A DNA stretch of 32,876 nt from Nitrosomonas ureae (GCA_945872825.1 CAMCBD010000026.1:1-32876), one strand, 5' to 3'. Positions 18,078-29,411 are shown, counted from the first letter of the stretch. Translations and numbers: made by a program. Notes: generated by a model not told the origin, from the letters alone.

Positions 18078-18270
18078 ATGCTCGAAATAAAGTTGTCGAA
18101 CTATGGACGCAATCAGCTTATTCAGAGACTTCTTAGGCAGAGCTGAACACACCCGGAGTAATATTCATAAATTTTTCAAATCACCCAATCCCCACATGAT
18201 AAAATTCATCCTGATTTTTGATTGTTCATCATTTGGCTAACCTGAAATATCAATCCCAGCTTTATCATCC

Positions 18271-18474
18271 ATGATACAACTCACCATTAATGGACAACGG
18301 CAGCAATTTGAGTCGCCGATCAACGTGACACAGCTTATCGACCATCTCGCGTTGCACGGCAAGCGCATCGCCATCGAGCGCAATGGTGAGATTATTCCGC
18401 GCAGCCAATTCTCGGAACAAATTCTGGTTCATGGGGATCAGTTGGAAGTTGTTGTCGCAGTGGGCGGCGGTTAA
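18271..18474 (+). CDS. thiS: Sulfur carrier protein ThiS
   Basis: A 67-residue beta-grasp protein ending in VVAVGGG. The C-terminal Gly-Gly is the site adenylated and then converted to thiocarboxylate to donate sulfur during thiazole synthesis. Conserved features include the opening MIQLTINGQ, LIDHLALHGKRIAIERNGEI and GDQLEVV. Length is normal for the family. It is followed after 48 bases by thiG, its direct partner. No TPP riboswitch is recognisable upstream. Confidence 0.92.
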   Translation: MIQLTINGQRQQFESPINVTQLIDHLALHGKRIAIERNGEIIPRSQFSEQILVHGDQLEVVVAVGGG

Positions 18475-18522
18475 ATCCCGCACTATTCAACAAATATACC
18501 TTGGGTACAAAAAAAGAATTTC

Positions 18523-19347
18523 ATGGATAACTTAGTGATTGCCGGCAAAACCTATACCTCCCGTTTACTGGTCGGTACGGGTAAATACAAAGATTTCAAC
18601 GAAACCCGCGCAGCCGTTGAAGCCAGCGGCGCTGAAATTATTACCGTCGCGATCCGGCGGACGAATATCGGGCAAAATTCTAATGAGCCCAATCTGCTGG
18701 ATGTTTTGCCGCCTTCGCAATACACCTTATTACCCAACACGGCGGGCTGTTATACCGTTGAAGACGCGGTGCGCACACTGCGCCTGGCGCGCGAATTACT
18801 GGATGGGCACAGTCTGGTCAAATTGGAAGTGCTGGGCGACCCGAAGACATTGTACCCGAACATGGTGGAAACCCTCAAAGCCGCGGAGATCCTAATCAAG
18901 GAGGATTTTCAGGTGATGGTGTACACTTCGGACGACCCGATTATTGCCAAACAACTGGAAGAAATGGGTTGTGTCGCGGTCATGCCGCTGGCCTCATTGA
19001 TAGGCTCTGGCATGGGCATTTTGAATCCCTGGAATCTGCAGATCATCATCGACAATGCCAAAATCCCGGTACTGGTCGATGCGGGTGTCGGCACTGCGTC
19101 CGATGCGACCATTGCGATGGAACTGGGTTGCGATGGCGTGCTGATGAACACGGCCATTGCTGCAGCCAAAAATCCGGTATTGATGGCATCCGCGATGCGC
19201 AAAGCCGTTGAAGCCGGACGCGAAGCGTATCTGGCCGGACGCATGGCGAAGAAATTGTACAGCGCCAGCCCCAGCTCGCCAACGGATGGCGTCATCGCCC
19301 ATTCAGACACCGTTACAAAAAAATCAGCAACTGGTAAGCCGGCCTAG
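18523..19347 (+). CDS. thiG: Thiazole synthase ThiG
   Basis: A 274-residue TIM-barrel enzyme that joins 1-deoxyxylulose 5-phosphate, dehydroglycine and ThiS-bound sulfur into the thiazole phosphate of thiamine. Recognisable segments are [13 protein letters not shown] (13-25), AIRRTN (43-48), the Schiff-base Lys in [16 protein letters not shown] (Lys100), GSGMGILNP, and the phosphate-binding [13 protein letters not shown]. It appears full-length. It follows thiS and precedes trmB by 34 bases, which suggests one transcript. Confidence 0.95.
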   Translation: MDNLVIAGKTYTSRLLVGTGKYKDFNETRAAVEASGAEIITVAIRRTNIGQNSNEPNLLDVLPPSQYTLLPNTAGCYTVEDAVRTLRLARELLDGHSLVKLEVLGDPKTLYPNMVETLKAAEILIKEDFQVMVYTSDDPIIAKQLEEMGCVAVMPLASLIGSGMGILNPWNLQIIIDNAKIPVLVDAGVGTASDATIAMELGCDGVLMNTAIAAAKNPVLMASAMRKAVEAGREAYLAGRMAKKLYSASPSSPTDGVIAHSDTVTKKSATGKPA

Positions 19348-19381
19348 TTAGCCGCACGCACGCCGCCAATTTTATCCGTCG

Positions 19382-20047
19382 ATGCAAAAAACCATCCGCA
19401 GCTTCGTTCTTCGTCAAGGGCGTTTATCCAATGCACAACGCCGCGCCTGCGAAACATTACTGCCCCGGTTTGGCATTCCATTTAGCGAGGACCGGCTGGA
19501 TCTGGATCAAGTTTTCGGCCGCCCGGCACCAAAAATCCTGGAAATCGGATTCGGCATGGGCGAAAGCACCACGACTATCGCAACGGCACATCCTGAATAT
19601 GATTATCTGGGGATTGAAGTACATACGCCGGGAGTCGGCAGTCTGCTCAATCAAATCGAGCATCTCGAATTGACGAATTTACGCATCATCCAACATGATG
19701 CCGTCCAAGTACTGCAACACATGCTGCCCGCAGAATGTTTAGATGGTATTCACATCTTTTTTCCCGATCCGTGGCCTAAAGCCAAGCACCACAAACGCAG
19801 ATTGATCCAACCGGCGCTGGTTTCTCACTTGTGCGCACATCTAAAAACGAGCGGGTATATCCATGTGGCTACCGATTGGGAAGATTATGCCGTACAAATT
19901 TTGCAAGTTTTAAGCCAGGAGCCCCAACTCGCCAACACCGCGGCAGATTATGCGCCACGGCCGGAATACCGGCCATTGACCAAGTTTGAACAAAAAGGAC
20001 TCAAGCTCGGGCATGGCGTGTGGGATTTAATTTTTCAGAAAAACTGA
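19382..20047 (+). CDS. trmB: tRNA (guanine-N7-)-methyltransferase TrmB
   Basis: A 221-residue SAM-dependent enzyme that makes m7G46 in the variable loop of tRNAs. The SAM site is [14 protein letters not shown] (51-64) with [11 protein letters not shown] (76-86) next. The family hallmark [16 protein letters not shown] (126-141) supplies the catalytic and RNA-binding residues, and an ATDWEDYA motif follows. Length is normal. It is co-oriented with thiS-thiG, probably in the same operon; the association is positional rather than functional. It converges on the HD-GYP gene. Confidence 0.93.
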   Translation: MQKTIRSFVLRQGRLSNAQRRACETLLPRFGIPFSEDRLDLDQVFGRPAPKILEIGFGMGESTTTIATAHPEYDYLGIEVHTPGVGSLLNQIEHLELTNLRIIQHDAVQVLQHMLPAECLDGIHIFFPDPWPKAKHHKRRLIQPALVSHLCAHLKTSGYIHVATDWEDYAVQILQVLSQEPQLANTAADYAPRPEYRPLTKFEQKGLKLGHGVWDLIFQKN

Positions 20048-20112
20048 ATTAACCAGAATTTTGTAGCAGATAGTTTTTTAACGGTCTGTTAAAGCGCAGA
20101 GGGTTGAACTGT

Positions 20113-21321
20113 TCATATTCCTTGTATTTTATTGATATCAAAACCCCATTTAATCGGGTCTTCAATATTTTCAATACTATCCGTTCCTTTTGATAAATCT
20201 AAGATTTCTACTGGAATATGCGCGTTCGCTCGCGTAGAAAAGAAAATCTTAATGATGGGTGCTGTCAATTTCTTCTGGGATTGTTCAATCACCACGCCCA
20301 ATCGCCCGGATTTGAGTTTTATCAGAGTACTGGTTGGATAAATACCAATTGTTTTAACAAAAGCCTGGAAAACCTTTTCATCAAAATGACCGGCCCATGT
20401 CGCCATTTTGTGGATTGATTCAGCAGGCGACCAAGCGGGCTTGTAACAGCGGCTTGAAGATATGGCGTCATAGACATCACAAACCGCCCCCATACGTGCA
20501 AACAAAGTAAGCGCATCGCCGGATAATTTTTCCGGATAACCTTGCCCATCCACACGTTCATGATGATGCAAGCAAACATCCAGAGCTGTTTCATGAACTT
20601 GATAACAGGATTTGAGTATTTCCCAGCCGCGTTGTGGATGACTTTTGATAATAGTAAATTCTTCATCCGTCAATTTTCCTGGCTTATCCAGCACTTCACT
20701 GGGAATCGCCATTTTCCCGACATCATGGAGTAACCCGGCAACACCCGCTTGTCTGAGCTGTTCACCACTTAACCCTAATTGCCTTCCCACGGCAACCATC
20801 AGCATACAAACCGCAACAGAATGTAAGTAAGTATACTCATTGACAGTTCTTAACCGGATCAAACTGAGTAACGCATTAGAGTTCCGTTCCATGGATTGAT
20901 TAATCTCATCGACCAATGATACCGCTTCTTCGATTTCTAGCGCTTTACCCATGCGAACATCGCTGAACATAGTCGTAACTGCTTCTTTTGCCTTTTTATG
21001 TATTTTTTTTGCAGCATCCAGCTCCTCACCTACCGAAACTCTTTTAGGCGGACGCGGTGTTTCAGTTTTTGGTTTGTCTGAATCAGGATTAACAACATTT
21101 ACGGTTTGCGTTTGTTCGCTGACGGCAACATCAAGCCCTTTACTGGTATCTATCCATATTTCATCCAGGGTACAACTCAGGAGTTTATCCAGGTCTTTCT
21201 GTTGATCCAGTAGGAATGATTTCCTCCAAAACGGATGCTCTAACCAGTTCCCCTTAATTTCATGAATATACATTCCCAGTCGAACGTCATCAGCTTGCAC
21301 TTTTTTTATCATAGAACTCAA
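20113..21321 (-). CDS. HD-GYP domain cyclic-di-GMP phosphodiesterase with DUF3391 N-terminus
   Basis: A 402-residue cytosolic protein. The N-terminal DUF3391 domain (about 4-65: KKVQADDVRLGMYIHEIKGN) commonly precedes bacterial HD-GYP domains. After a Pro/Lys-rich linker, the HD-GYP domain has GLLHDVGKMAIP (His199-Asp200), KSHPQRGWEIL and HHHERVDGQGYPEKL (252-266). All the metal and GYP residues are present, so c-di-GMP hydrolysis is likely. Two in-frame starts exist (Met1 and Met4); the conserved domain fits either. It stands alone, with a ~360-base upstream region. It may affect motility or biofilm formation, which fits the secreted matrix proteins nearby, but this is inference. Confidence 0.88.
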   Translation of the reverse strand: MSSMIKKVQADDVRLGMYIHEIKGNWLEHPFWRKSFLLDQQKDLDKLLSCTLDEIWIDTSKGLDVAVSEQTQTVNVVNPDSDKPKTETPRPPKRVSVGEELDAAKKIHKKAKEAVTTMFSDVRMGKALEIEEAVSLVDEINQSMERNSNALLSLIRLRTVNEYTYLHSVAVCMLMVAVGRQLGLSGEQLRQAGVAGLLHDVGKMAIPSEVLDKPGKLTDEEFTIIKSHPQRGWEILKSCYQVHETALDVCLHHHERVDGQGYPEKLSGDALTLFARMGAVCDVYDAISSSRCYKPAWSPAESIHKMATWAGHFDEKVFQAFVKTIGIYPTSTLIKLKSGRLGVVIEQSQKKLTAPIIKIFFSTRANAHIPVEILDLSKGTDSIENIEDPIKWGFDINKIQGI

Positions 21322-21682
21322 ATCGAAAGTAGAAAAGAAACGGCAGATTCAGGAACCTGCCACCCCAATTAATACTGATAAATTAAATCACACAGACTAT
21401 AGAGAATCCGAGTTATTAATGGCTCCTTTTAATAACGGTCAACATGTAGATTTATAAAGTAATATAATAATCCGGTGCCATTCCTGCTTTAAATTTCAGA
21501 GATGAATTACGCAAGTGTGCGCTAAGAATGAAGGTTTTCGGTACAAATGGAAGTAGCTAAATAGTGGGGAAGAAACCACCATGATAATAGTAAATGGCGC
21601 ACGGGAGCCTGTTAGCCCTCATGCTTGCAAACTATAAAAACACATCACTACTGTAGATAAAATTTACCAGAATCACGCAGCT
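21322..21682. other. Intergenic region upstream of the HD-GYP gene
   Basis: About 360 AT-rich bases between the HD-GYP gene start and the end of the next minus-strand gene. I see no coding frame, no recognisable riboswitch (no GEMM-like core) and no strong hairpin. It presumably holds the HD-GYP promoter. Confidence 0.4.
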
Positions 21683-22051
21683 TTAGTGTTTCTTTTGTTC
21701 AGTCCGATGAACTTCCGTTTCTTCAATAATTTGTGCATCTTCGATGATAACCGTCTGGTTCGCCTCAGCCTGCCGGTTTATATCATCGGGTTGCTGCATG
21801 GCATCCTCAAATTTTCTGCGCAGCCACCAAAAGCGTATTCCAACCACCACGACAGCCACTGCAAGTAAAGCAAGGAAAGCCGCAAAAAAGAAAACGCCCA
21901 ATACAACCATAAGCGCAACAACCGGGATGAGTACTGCAATGGTAATCCAGCGGTTAACGGGAGAAACCGGCACACGGTGAAATTCTCCCGATTCATTTTG
22001 ACGGTATTCAGAAACCTTGCTGATAATAATTTTCCTTTCTTCATCGTTCAT
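21683..22051 (-). CDS. Small membrane protein of unknown function, coupled to pepP
   Basis: A 122-residue protein: a hydrophilic N-terminus (MNDEERKIIISKVSEYRQNE), two closely spaced hydrophobic segments (about residues 35-75, very rich in Val, Ala, Leu and Phe), then a basic WWLRRKFEDA and an acidic/Gln-rich tail. Its start overlaps the stop of pepP by four bases, so it is translationally coupled to it. No domain is recognised. Similar small proteins beside pepP occur in betaproteobacteria, but I know of no function. Confidence 0.65.
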   Translation of the reverse strand: MNDEERKIIISKVSEYRQNESGEFHRVPVSPVNRWITIAVLIPVVALMVVLGVFFFAAFLALLAVAVVVVGIRFWWLRRKFEDAMQQPDDINRQAEANQTVIIEDAQIIEETEVHRTEQKKH

Positions 22052-23367
22052 TGCATCAGCTCCTCTATTTCGGCTATGGTTTTGGGTGCTGCCAGCGTCA
22101 AAAGTTCATGGCCGGTTTGTGTGACAATCACATCGTCTTCGATGCGTATCCCGATATTCCAGAAATGTTGCGGCACATTATCCGCCGGGCGGATATAACA
22201 TCCCGGCTCTACAGTCAGCACCATGCCGGGCTGCAGCAGACGCCAGTCACCTTTTTGTTTGTACTCACCGGCATCATGCACATCCATTCCCAGCCAGTGC
22301 CCGGTCCGGTGCATATAAAAGCGTTTGTAATCTCCCGATTCCAGCACCGCATCCACACTGCCCTGACACAATCCCAAATCAATAAAGCCTTGCGCCAGTA
22401 CATGCAATGCAGCTTTATGCGGATCGTTCCAGTTATTTCCCGGCTTCACTTGAGAAATAGCCGCGGCCTGCGCAACCAAAACCAGTTGATAAACATCCTT
22501 TTGGACAGCAGTAAATTTTCCATTAACCGGAAATGTCCGCGTAATGTCCGATGCATAGCCGTCCAACTCACACCCGGCATCAATCAATAATAAATCTCCC
22601 GATTTCAACTCGGTATTGTTCTCCACATAATGTAATACACAGGCGTTGGCGCCACCGGCAACAATGGATGTGTAGGCTGGCGCTTGCGCGCCGTGCCGGT
22701 AAAAAGTGTAAAGCAATTCCGCTTCAATTTCATACTCACGCATTCCCGGCCGGGTTGTCTGCATCGCACGCTGATGCGCCTGGGTCGAGATATCTGCCGC
22801 CCGCTGCATTATTTGTAATTCATCCGTCCCTTTAATCAGACGCATTTCATCCAATAATGCACGGCTATCATGAATTTCACCCGGTGCAACCACGCCTGTG
22901 CGCGCTTGTTCCCGCACCCGGTTTAACCAGCCGACGATGCGTTGATCCCAGGCATGATCCTGTCCCAATGCGGTATAAACAGCAGGCTGATCCACCAACA
23001 GTTTGGGGAGCAGTTCATCCAGTTTGCCAATCGAGTACGCTTCATCAAAACCAAAAACCTCTTTAGCAGCTTCCGGACCATAGCGAAAACCATCCCATAT
23101 CTCGCGTTCCATGTCTTTTTCGCGGCAAAACAAAACATGCTTTGCCGGTATTTTTTCTGTCGCAGCAATGATCACCAGCACAGACTCAGGCTCGCGAAAA
23201 CCCGTTAAGTAATAAAAATAGCTATCAAACCGGTAAGAATAATGCGCATCCCGATTACGTATCCGTTCCGGAGCCGTTGGGACAATAGCGACACCGCCAT
23301 GCATTTTGGATACCAAAAGCTGCCGGCGCGCGATAAAAGGTTGAATGTGTGTCATAGCTAGATACAT
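22048..23367 (-). CDS. pepP: Xaa-Pro aminopeptidase
   Basis: A 439-residue M24 metallopeptidase that removes N-terminal residues preceding proline. The N-terminal aminopeptidase-P domain includes DAHYSYRFDSYFYYLTGFRE (40-59). The pita-bread catalytic domain carries the two-metal ligands: Asp263 (LLIDAGCELDG), Asp274 (ASDITRTFP), His357 (HRTGHWLGMDVHD), Glu387 (LTVEPGCYI) and Glu410 (GIRIEDDVIV). Length is typical. Met5 (MTHIQPF) is an alternative and perhaps better start. The gene probably leads an operon with the small membrane protein downstream. Confidence 0.92.
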   Translation of the reverse strand: MYLAMTHIQPFIARRQLLVSKMHGGVAIVPTAPERIRNRDAHYSYRFDSYFYYLTGFREPESVLVIIAATEKIPAKHVLFCREKDMEREIWDGFRYGPEAAKEVFGFDEAYSIGKLDELLPKLLVDQPAVYTALGQDHAWDQRIVGWLNRVREQARTGVVAPGEIHDSRALLDEMRLIKGTDELQIMQRAADISTQAHQRAMQTTRPGMREYEIEAELLYTFYRHGAQAPAYTSIVAGGANACVLHYVENNTELKSGDLLLIDAGCELDGYASDITRTFPVNGKFTAVQKDVYQLVLVAQAAAISQVKPGNNWNDPHKAALHVLAQGFIDLGLCQGSVDAVLESGDYKRFYMHRTGHWLGMDVHDAGEYKQKGDWRLLQPGMVLTVEPGCYIRPADNVPQHFWNIGIRIEDDVIVTQTGHELLTLAAPKTIAEIEELMQ

Positions 23368-23395
23368 TGAATTTTTAGACTGCGTTCGTTGTTGG

Positions 23396-25118
<1,723 letters not shown>

Positions 25119-25341
25119 TTATGTATCCGGACAATTAACCGTTAATCAAAAAGACAATTCTCCAATGCATCATTGATCAAAGGGAATAGCCTGGCAAAAT
25201 AACCCCTGCTTCTTAATACTGGAACCCTTCTCAATAACAGTGGATAATCAGATCTTGTAAAGCTTTATCACATTTTGAGATTTTATCACGTCACTATCAT
25301 CAGCTGATCAGGTGCTGGATCAGTCAACAAGGAGAACAACG

Positions 25342-25647
25342 ATGCTTAATAAAAATGTAATCGACGAAATCAATGCCAAAGTCAGCGAAGTCCTGCACAC
25401 CAGTCCGGCCAAAGACATCGAGAAAAATGTCCGGATGCTGTTAGCAGGCGCCTTTACACGGCTTGATTTAGTCACACGTGATGAGTTTGATGTACAACAG
25501 GAAGTTTTACAACGCACCCGCGAAAAATTGATGATTCTCGAAGGTAAAGTTTCCGAATTGGAAGCATTGTTGAAAAAATCTACCAGCCTAGCGTCCTCTC
25601 ATGCGGCAGAAGAAAAACAGGATAATGAAGATATACATGAAAAGTAA
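25342..25647 (+). CDS. ubiK: Ubiquinone biosynthesis accessory factor UbiK
   Basis: A 101-residue BMFP-family protein (formerly YqiC). The N-terminal helix has [20 protein letters not shown] and the coiled coil [20 protein letters not shown], followed by a charged variable tail. UbiK binds UbiJ and helps the cytosolic ubiquinone-synthesis complex. An earlier in-frame ATG at 25312 exists, but the start at 25342 is preferred: AAGGAG stands nine bases before it and the family begins here. It lies upstream of yifB in the same direction. Confidence 0.88.
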   Translation: MLNKNVIDEINAKVSEVLHTSPAKDIEKNVRMLLAGAFTRLDLVTRDEFDVQQEVLQRTREKLMILEGKVSELEALLKKSTSLASSHAAEEKQDNEDIHEK

Positions 25648-25724
25648 GTTTATTTAACTTATCTTTTGTTATCTTTAAGTTAATTCCTGCCCGTTTCAGC
25701 ACACTCAGGATTACTAATTCTCAA

Positions 25725-27236
25725 ATGTCACTCGCTGTCCTGTATAGCCGCGCACTTTCAGGGATACAAGCGCCGTTGGTGACGGTGGAAACACATATCG
25801 CCAACGGCTTGCCCAGTTTTACCATTGTCGGACTCCCTGATACGGAAGTCAAAGAAAGCAAAGACCGCGTCAGGGCCGCATTGCAAAATGCGCAATTCAA
25901 AATTCCCGCACAGCGCATCACCATCAATCTGGCGCCCGCCGATCTGCCTAAAGAAAGCGGGCGTTTTGATTTACCCATCGCACTGGGTATTTTGGCTGCG
26001 ACCGGACAAATTCCCAAAGACAAATTGGATCAATATGAATGGGCGGGTGAGCTCGCTTTAACTGGGGAATTGCGCCCGATTCATGGCGCACTGGCGATGA
26101 CTTACAATGCATCCCAATCCGGCCGCAGTTTTGTATTACCCCAACAAAATGCCGCGGAAGCTGCACTGGTAAAAAAAGCCACCATTTATGCAGCCAAATC
26201 ACTGTTACAGATTTGCGCGCATTTGAGCGGACGCGAACCCTTACAAATTTACAAAAACTCATTCGAAATCAACACCGAAACCGGCGATTCAGCTTATCCT
26301 GATTTCGATGAAGTCAAAGGCCAAACCCATGCAAAACGCACACTAGAAATAGCCGCTTCCGGTGGTCATAGCCTTCTGATGATCGGCCCGCCCGGCACCG
26401 GGAAATCCATGCTGGCCGCACGCTTTCCCGGCATTCTGCCGCCCATGACCGAAGCGGAAGCACTGGAATCAGCCGCAATTCAATCACTCAGTTATGGCAG
26501 CTTCAATATTGAGAACTGGAAGCGTCGCCCCTTCCGTTCCCCGCACCACACCGCTTCCGGCGTGGCACTGGTAGGTGGTGGCAGCCACCCCCGCCCCGGT
26601 GAAATTTCACTGGCGATGCATGGCGTGCTATTTCTGGATGAATTAGCAGAATTTGACCGCAAAGTGCTGAAGGTACTGCGCGAGCCGCTGGAATCCGGAA
26701 AAATCACCATCTCCCGCGCAGCGCGCCAAGCCGAATTTCCGGCACAATTCCAACTGATCGCGGCGATGAACCCCTGCCCCTGTGGCTATTTGGGACACCC
26801 GTCCGGCAAGTGCCACTGCACCCCCGACCAAATCGCCCGCTACCGCGGACGAATCTCTGGCCCATTACTCGACCGCATCGACATGCAAATTGAGGTTCCG
26901 GCGGTGCCACAAGAGGAATTGATGCGCCAACATACTGTCGCTGAGAAAAGCAGCTCAATCAGAGTACGCGTAACAGAATCGCACCAACGACAACTTGAGC
27001 GGCAGGGAAAAACCAACAGCCGCTTGAGCGTCAAAGAAATCGACCAACATTGCGCTTTGGACACTGCTAGCGAAAATCTGTTGAAACAGGCAATCAGCCG
27101 TTTGAATCTGTCCGCCCGTGCGTATCATCGCATCCTAAAAGTTGCACGGACGATTGCAGATTTATCGAGAGCTAAGAAAATCAATAATCAGCACATTGCG
27201 GAAGCAATTCAGTATCGTAGATTGGATAAGCAATAG
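25725..27236 (+). CDS. comM: YifB/ComM-family Mg-chelatase-like AAA+ ATPase
   Basis: A 503-residue protein with the three-part YifB/ComM layout. The N-terminal Lon-protease-like fold domain is VETHIANGLPSFTIVGLPDT to about residue 175. The AAA+ core has Walker A MIGPPGTGKSML (~218-229) and Walker B VLFLDELAEF, plus zinc-like cysteines in NPCPCGYLGHPSGKCHC. The C-terminal Mg-chelatase lid is LNLSARAYHRILKVARTIAD. ComM is a helicase that promotes branch migration during natural transformation; many non-competent species keep the gene too. Length is normal. It may be co-transcribed with ubiK (77-base gap). Confidence 0.92.
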   Translation: MSLAVLYSRALSGIQAPLVTVETHIANGLPSFTIVGLPDTEVKESKDRVRAALQNAQFKIPAQRITINLAPADLPKESGRFDLPIALGILAATGQIPKDKLDQYEWAGELALTGELRPIHGALAMTYNASQSGRSFVLPQQNAAEAALVKKATIYAAKSLLQICAHLSGREPLQIYKNSFEINTETGDSAYPDFDEVKGQTHAKRTLEIAASGGHSLLMIGPPGTGKSMLAARFPGILPPMTEAEALESAAIQSLSYGSFNIENWKRRPFRSPHHTASGVALVGGGSHPRPGEISLAMHGVLFLDELAEFDRKVLKVLREPLESGKITISRAARQAEFPAQFQLIAAMNPCPCGYLGHPSGKCHCTPDQIARYRGRISGPLLDRIDMQIEVPAVPQEELMRQHTVAEKSSSIRVRVTESHQRQLERQGKTNSRLSVKEIDQHCALDTASENLLKQAISRLNLSARAYHRILKVARTIADLSRAKKINNQHIAEAIQYRRLDKQ

Positions 27237-27267
27237 GTTTCATTTTGCATCATCTTTTAAAACTAAA

Positions 27268-27877
27268 TTAGAAAACATGATATTGGTCTTGATTCTTCAT
27301 TCTGGACCTGATACCGAGATACACTGCTGCCGCAGTGCGGCCACTCACTGCTTCAGCAACAGCGCCGATCGTTGCTCTCACTGCCGACAATGTCAAATCG
27401 ATAGCTTTGTGAATTGGCGCATAACACACCCCGATAGGTTCATTACAACCCTGATAGGTGGCGGCCAGTATAAGGCTTGTGGAATAATCCCGCACGTTTT
27501 AACGAGATAATGGCTTGAACTGGACTGTAATACACTTCTGTCTGGCCAAAAGTCATGTCCTCTTTCATCTTACCGGGTAGCAAGGTTATTTTTTTAATGG
27601 CAGTATCTGTCTGTTTCGGTTCAAAAGTAATCTTATCGCGATAAAGATAATAATCCTTTGTGGATGTCAAATGGGCTATCAGCGTATTGGCGTCACGTAC
27701 CTCTACTGAGAGCTTGAATGCTCCATCGGGCGGCAAAAGTTCTTGTGGATTGCTCTGACCCAGATTGATACCCAGCCCCTGCAATTTTGAGAACGAATTG
27801 AAAGAGCCACTTTCCTGTGCGGAAACGTTGGTACTGGTCAAACATAATATAAGCAATAGATATTGGATTAAGCGCAT
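27268..27877 (-). pseudogene. dsbD: Broken thiol:disulfide interchange protein DsbD (N-terminal domain only)
   Basis: From ATG at 27877 the frame gives a signal peptide, then LLPPDGAFKLSVEVRDANTL, DYYLYRDKITFEPKQ and GQTEVYYSPVQAIISLKRA, all typical of the periplasmic alpha domain of DsbD. Near 27480-27495 the homology shifts frame and continues as LILAATYQGCNEPIGVCYAP-IHKAIDLTLSA, with the alpha domain's redox cysteine pair (GCNEPIGVC). After that, the eight-helix membrane domain and the C-terminal thioredoxin domain are absent. A working DsbD needs ~570-600 residues to pass electrons into the periplasm, so this copy is dead. It follows the equally decayed cutA, its frequent neighbour in betaproteobacteria. 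Confidence 0.85.
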
Positions 27878-27893
27878 CAGTATTCAGTATGGT

Positions 27894-28216
27894 TTAGTCA
27901 GATAGTTGGATTTCAGCATCGATCTACTGCAAATAGGCAGGCAATCCGTCCATGATAGGAACCATAATCACTTCCGGAAGTTCATAAGGATGCATCATCT
28001 TTATGAACTGTTCAACCCGCTCATAGTGTCGCTACTGGGTTTTGATTAAAACCGGTATCTCATCAGTCGATTCAATGTGCCCTTGCCAGCGATAAATAGA
28101 GGTACATGGATTCAGTACATTGACACAAGCTACTAAATGCTGGTCGATCAACGTTTTGGCTAATGCAACGGCACTCTTTTTTCGGGGAAATGGGTGATGA
28201 TAAGAATTGGCTCCAT
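27894..28216 (-). pseudogene. cutA: Decayed divalent-cation tolerance protein CutA
   Basis: The native start is probably ATG at 28216 (MEPILIITHFPEK). A one-base loss in the T-run at 28177-28182 shifts the frame to SAVALAKTLIDQHLVACVNV, then TSIYRWQGHIESTDEIPVLI-KTQ. A TAG follows at 28032-28034, but the frame resumes as RHYERVEQFIKMMHPYELPE with VIMVPIMDGLPAYLQ. A second TAG at 27924-27926 stands where CutA normally has Trp, and IDAEIQLSD follows to TAA at 27894. The whole CutA fold (~107 residues) is thus recognisable with one frameshift and two stops. The stops could arise by single G-to-A or C-to-T changes (TGG to TAG, CAG to TAG). Confidence 0.85.
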
Positions 28217-28372
28217 CACTGTTAATGGTCATAATTAGAAAGCTAAGTGAATGCAACAAGGCTTATTTTAACCGCTTACTTATTATTACGACCATTAATG
28301 AGGTTTACAGCCTTAAAGAATATCTTATACTGCTTCATACTATTGATTCCCGCAGGGATACACAGTTTTTTG

Positions 28373-28416
28373 GGGAGCATAGAATAGGCACAGTATTACG
28401 ATCATTCTATGCTCCC
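28373..28416. repeat. Long perfect hairpin between cutA and an outer-membrane protein relic
   Basis: GGGAGCATAGAAT (28373-28385) pairs perfectly with ATTCTATGCTCCC (28404-28416) around an 18-base loop. It lies about 55 bases past the end of the minus-strand outer-membrane protein gene and may terminate it, but no T-run follows on that strand. It could instead be an insertion-element palindrome or an operator. Confidence 0.5.
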
Positions 28417-28470
28417 TCTCCTCTATTAAAAAATATCAAGCAGTTTCAACTGGTAATTGCAACATAGCCT

Positions 28471-29316
28471 TTAGAAACCAATACCAATATAGCCGCCTAC
28501 TGTCATACCCCCAAATTTTGCGCCATCTAGCGAACTGGGTACTAATTGATACCGGGCATCGGCCCCGATATAGAAATCTTTCCAGATATTATATTCAACA
28601 CCACCCGCAAACATAATACCTGGATTTATATAAGTAATAGATTCAGAAGGCGGGCTAATTACATGAATAGCAAGCCCAACAGGAATAATCCAAGGCCTGA
28701 ATTTACTTCCTTCAAGAAATTTGATTTTAGGCGCTGCTGTTAAAGTAAATTGATTTACAGTAACACCTCGTGGATTCAGTGTACCCCCGGCTAGCTGAGT
28801 TGGTTCATTGGCAAGTACATTACCTGGAACGCCATGACCGAACTGTTTGTATTAGAACATTAATTCAGCAACTACCTCGGTTCTTGGCACAAAACCCCAA
28901 ACATTATTAGTAAGGCTAAAGTCAAAACCCGCACCAGCGTACCATGCATTCCTGTCTGCTTGTTCCTGAGCGCCGACAGGAGCAACACGACTTTCTAAAG
29001 AAACACCATTACGAAGATGATCGCTCCGAGCAAAGCCACCACGGAAAAATATCATCGTTCTTTTTCTACCGCTGGTATCATCTGCGAGAAATTTTGTTTC
29101 CTGGATTTGTTCAACCTTCTGTGTTGTTCGAACAGATTCCGTTTTGATTCTGCCTAATTCATTCTGAATTTCTTGCAATTTATTCTCTAACTGCTTCACA
29201 CGTTGCGCTGAATCATCTTGCGCTAGAGCTAGTGGTGAAACTATTGTGGCAGCAATTGAAAGAAATCCAACGACACACGCAAAGCTTAAATTTCCATTTT
29301 TGGATAAATATTTCAT
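28471..29316 (-). pseudogene. Outer-membrane beta-barrel protein interrupted by one in-frame TAA
   Basis: Starting at ATG 29316 (AAGGA eight bases upstream), the protein has a signal peptide ending near SPLALAQ, then a coiled coil (RVKQLENKLQEIQNELGRIK), then Gly/aromatic beta-barrel-like sequence. At 28852-28854 a TAA interrupts the sequence (VVAELMF-stop-YKQFGHG). The same frame then runs to TAA at 28471, with barrel-like text such as FRPWIIPVGLAIHV, YNIWKDFYIGADARYQLV and the end MTVGGYIGIGF. A terminal Phe is the usual outer-membrane assembly signal. One substitution (for example GAA to TAA) would explain the break. Complete length would be ~280 residues. An upstream in-frame ATG at 29346 is less likely. 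Confidence 0.75.
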
Positions 29317-29381
29317 AGCATTCCTTTTGTGTTTATTGTTATGCACTATAGGTAAATGTGAGAAGAATGATCGATCAGGAG

Positions 29382-29411
29382 ATAAAAGGAGGAAATGAGC
29401 CCTCCTTTTAT
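29382..29411 (-). terminator. Terminator of the cupredoxin/beta-propeller gene
   Basis: ATAAAAGGAGG (29382-29392) and CCTCCTTTTAT (29401-29411) form a perfect 11-bp stem with an 8-base loop. The stem's own A/T arms give U-rich 3' ends on both strands. It lies about 60 bases past the minus-strand gene that ends at 29469 and just upstream of the outer-membrane protein relic. Confidence 0.7.

Noticed and set aside
18160-18270. TPP riboswitch upstream of thiS
   Set aside because: I looked for the conserved thi-box pieces and found only a partial AACCTGA. The leader lacks the rest of the structure.
21322-21682. Cyclic-di-GMP riboswitch upstream of the HD-GYP gene
   Set aside because: The region has a few GC-rich words near 21595-21630 but no recognisable GEMM core, and they lie on no consistent fold.
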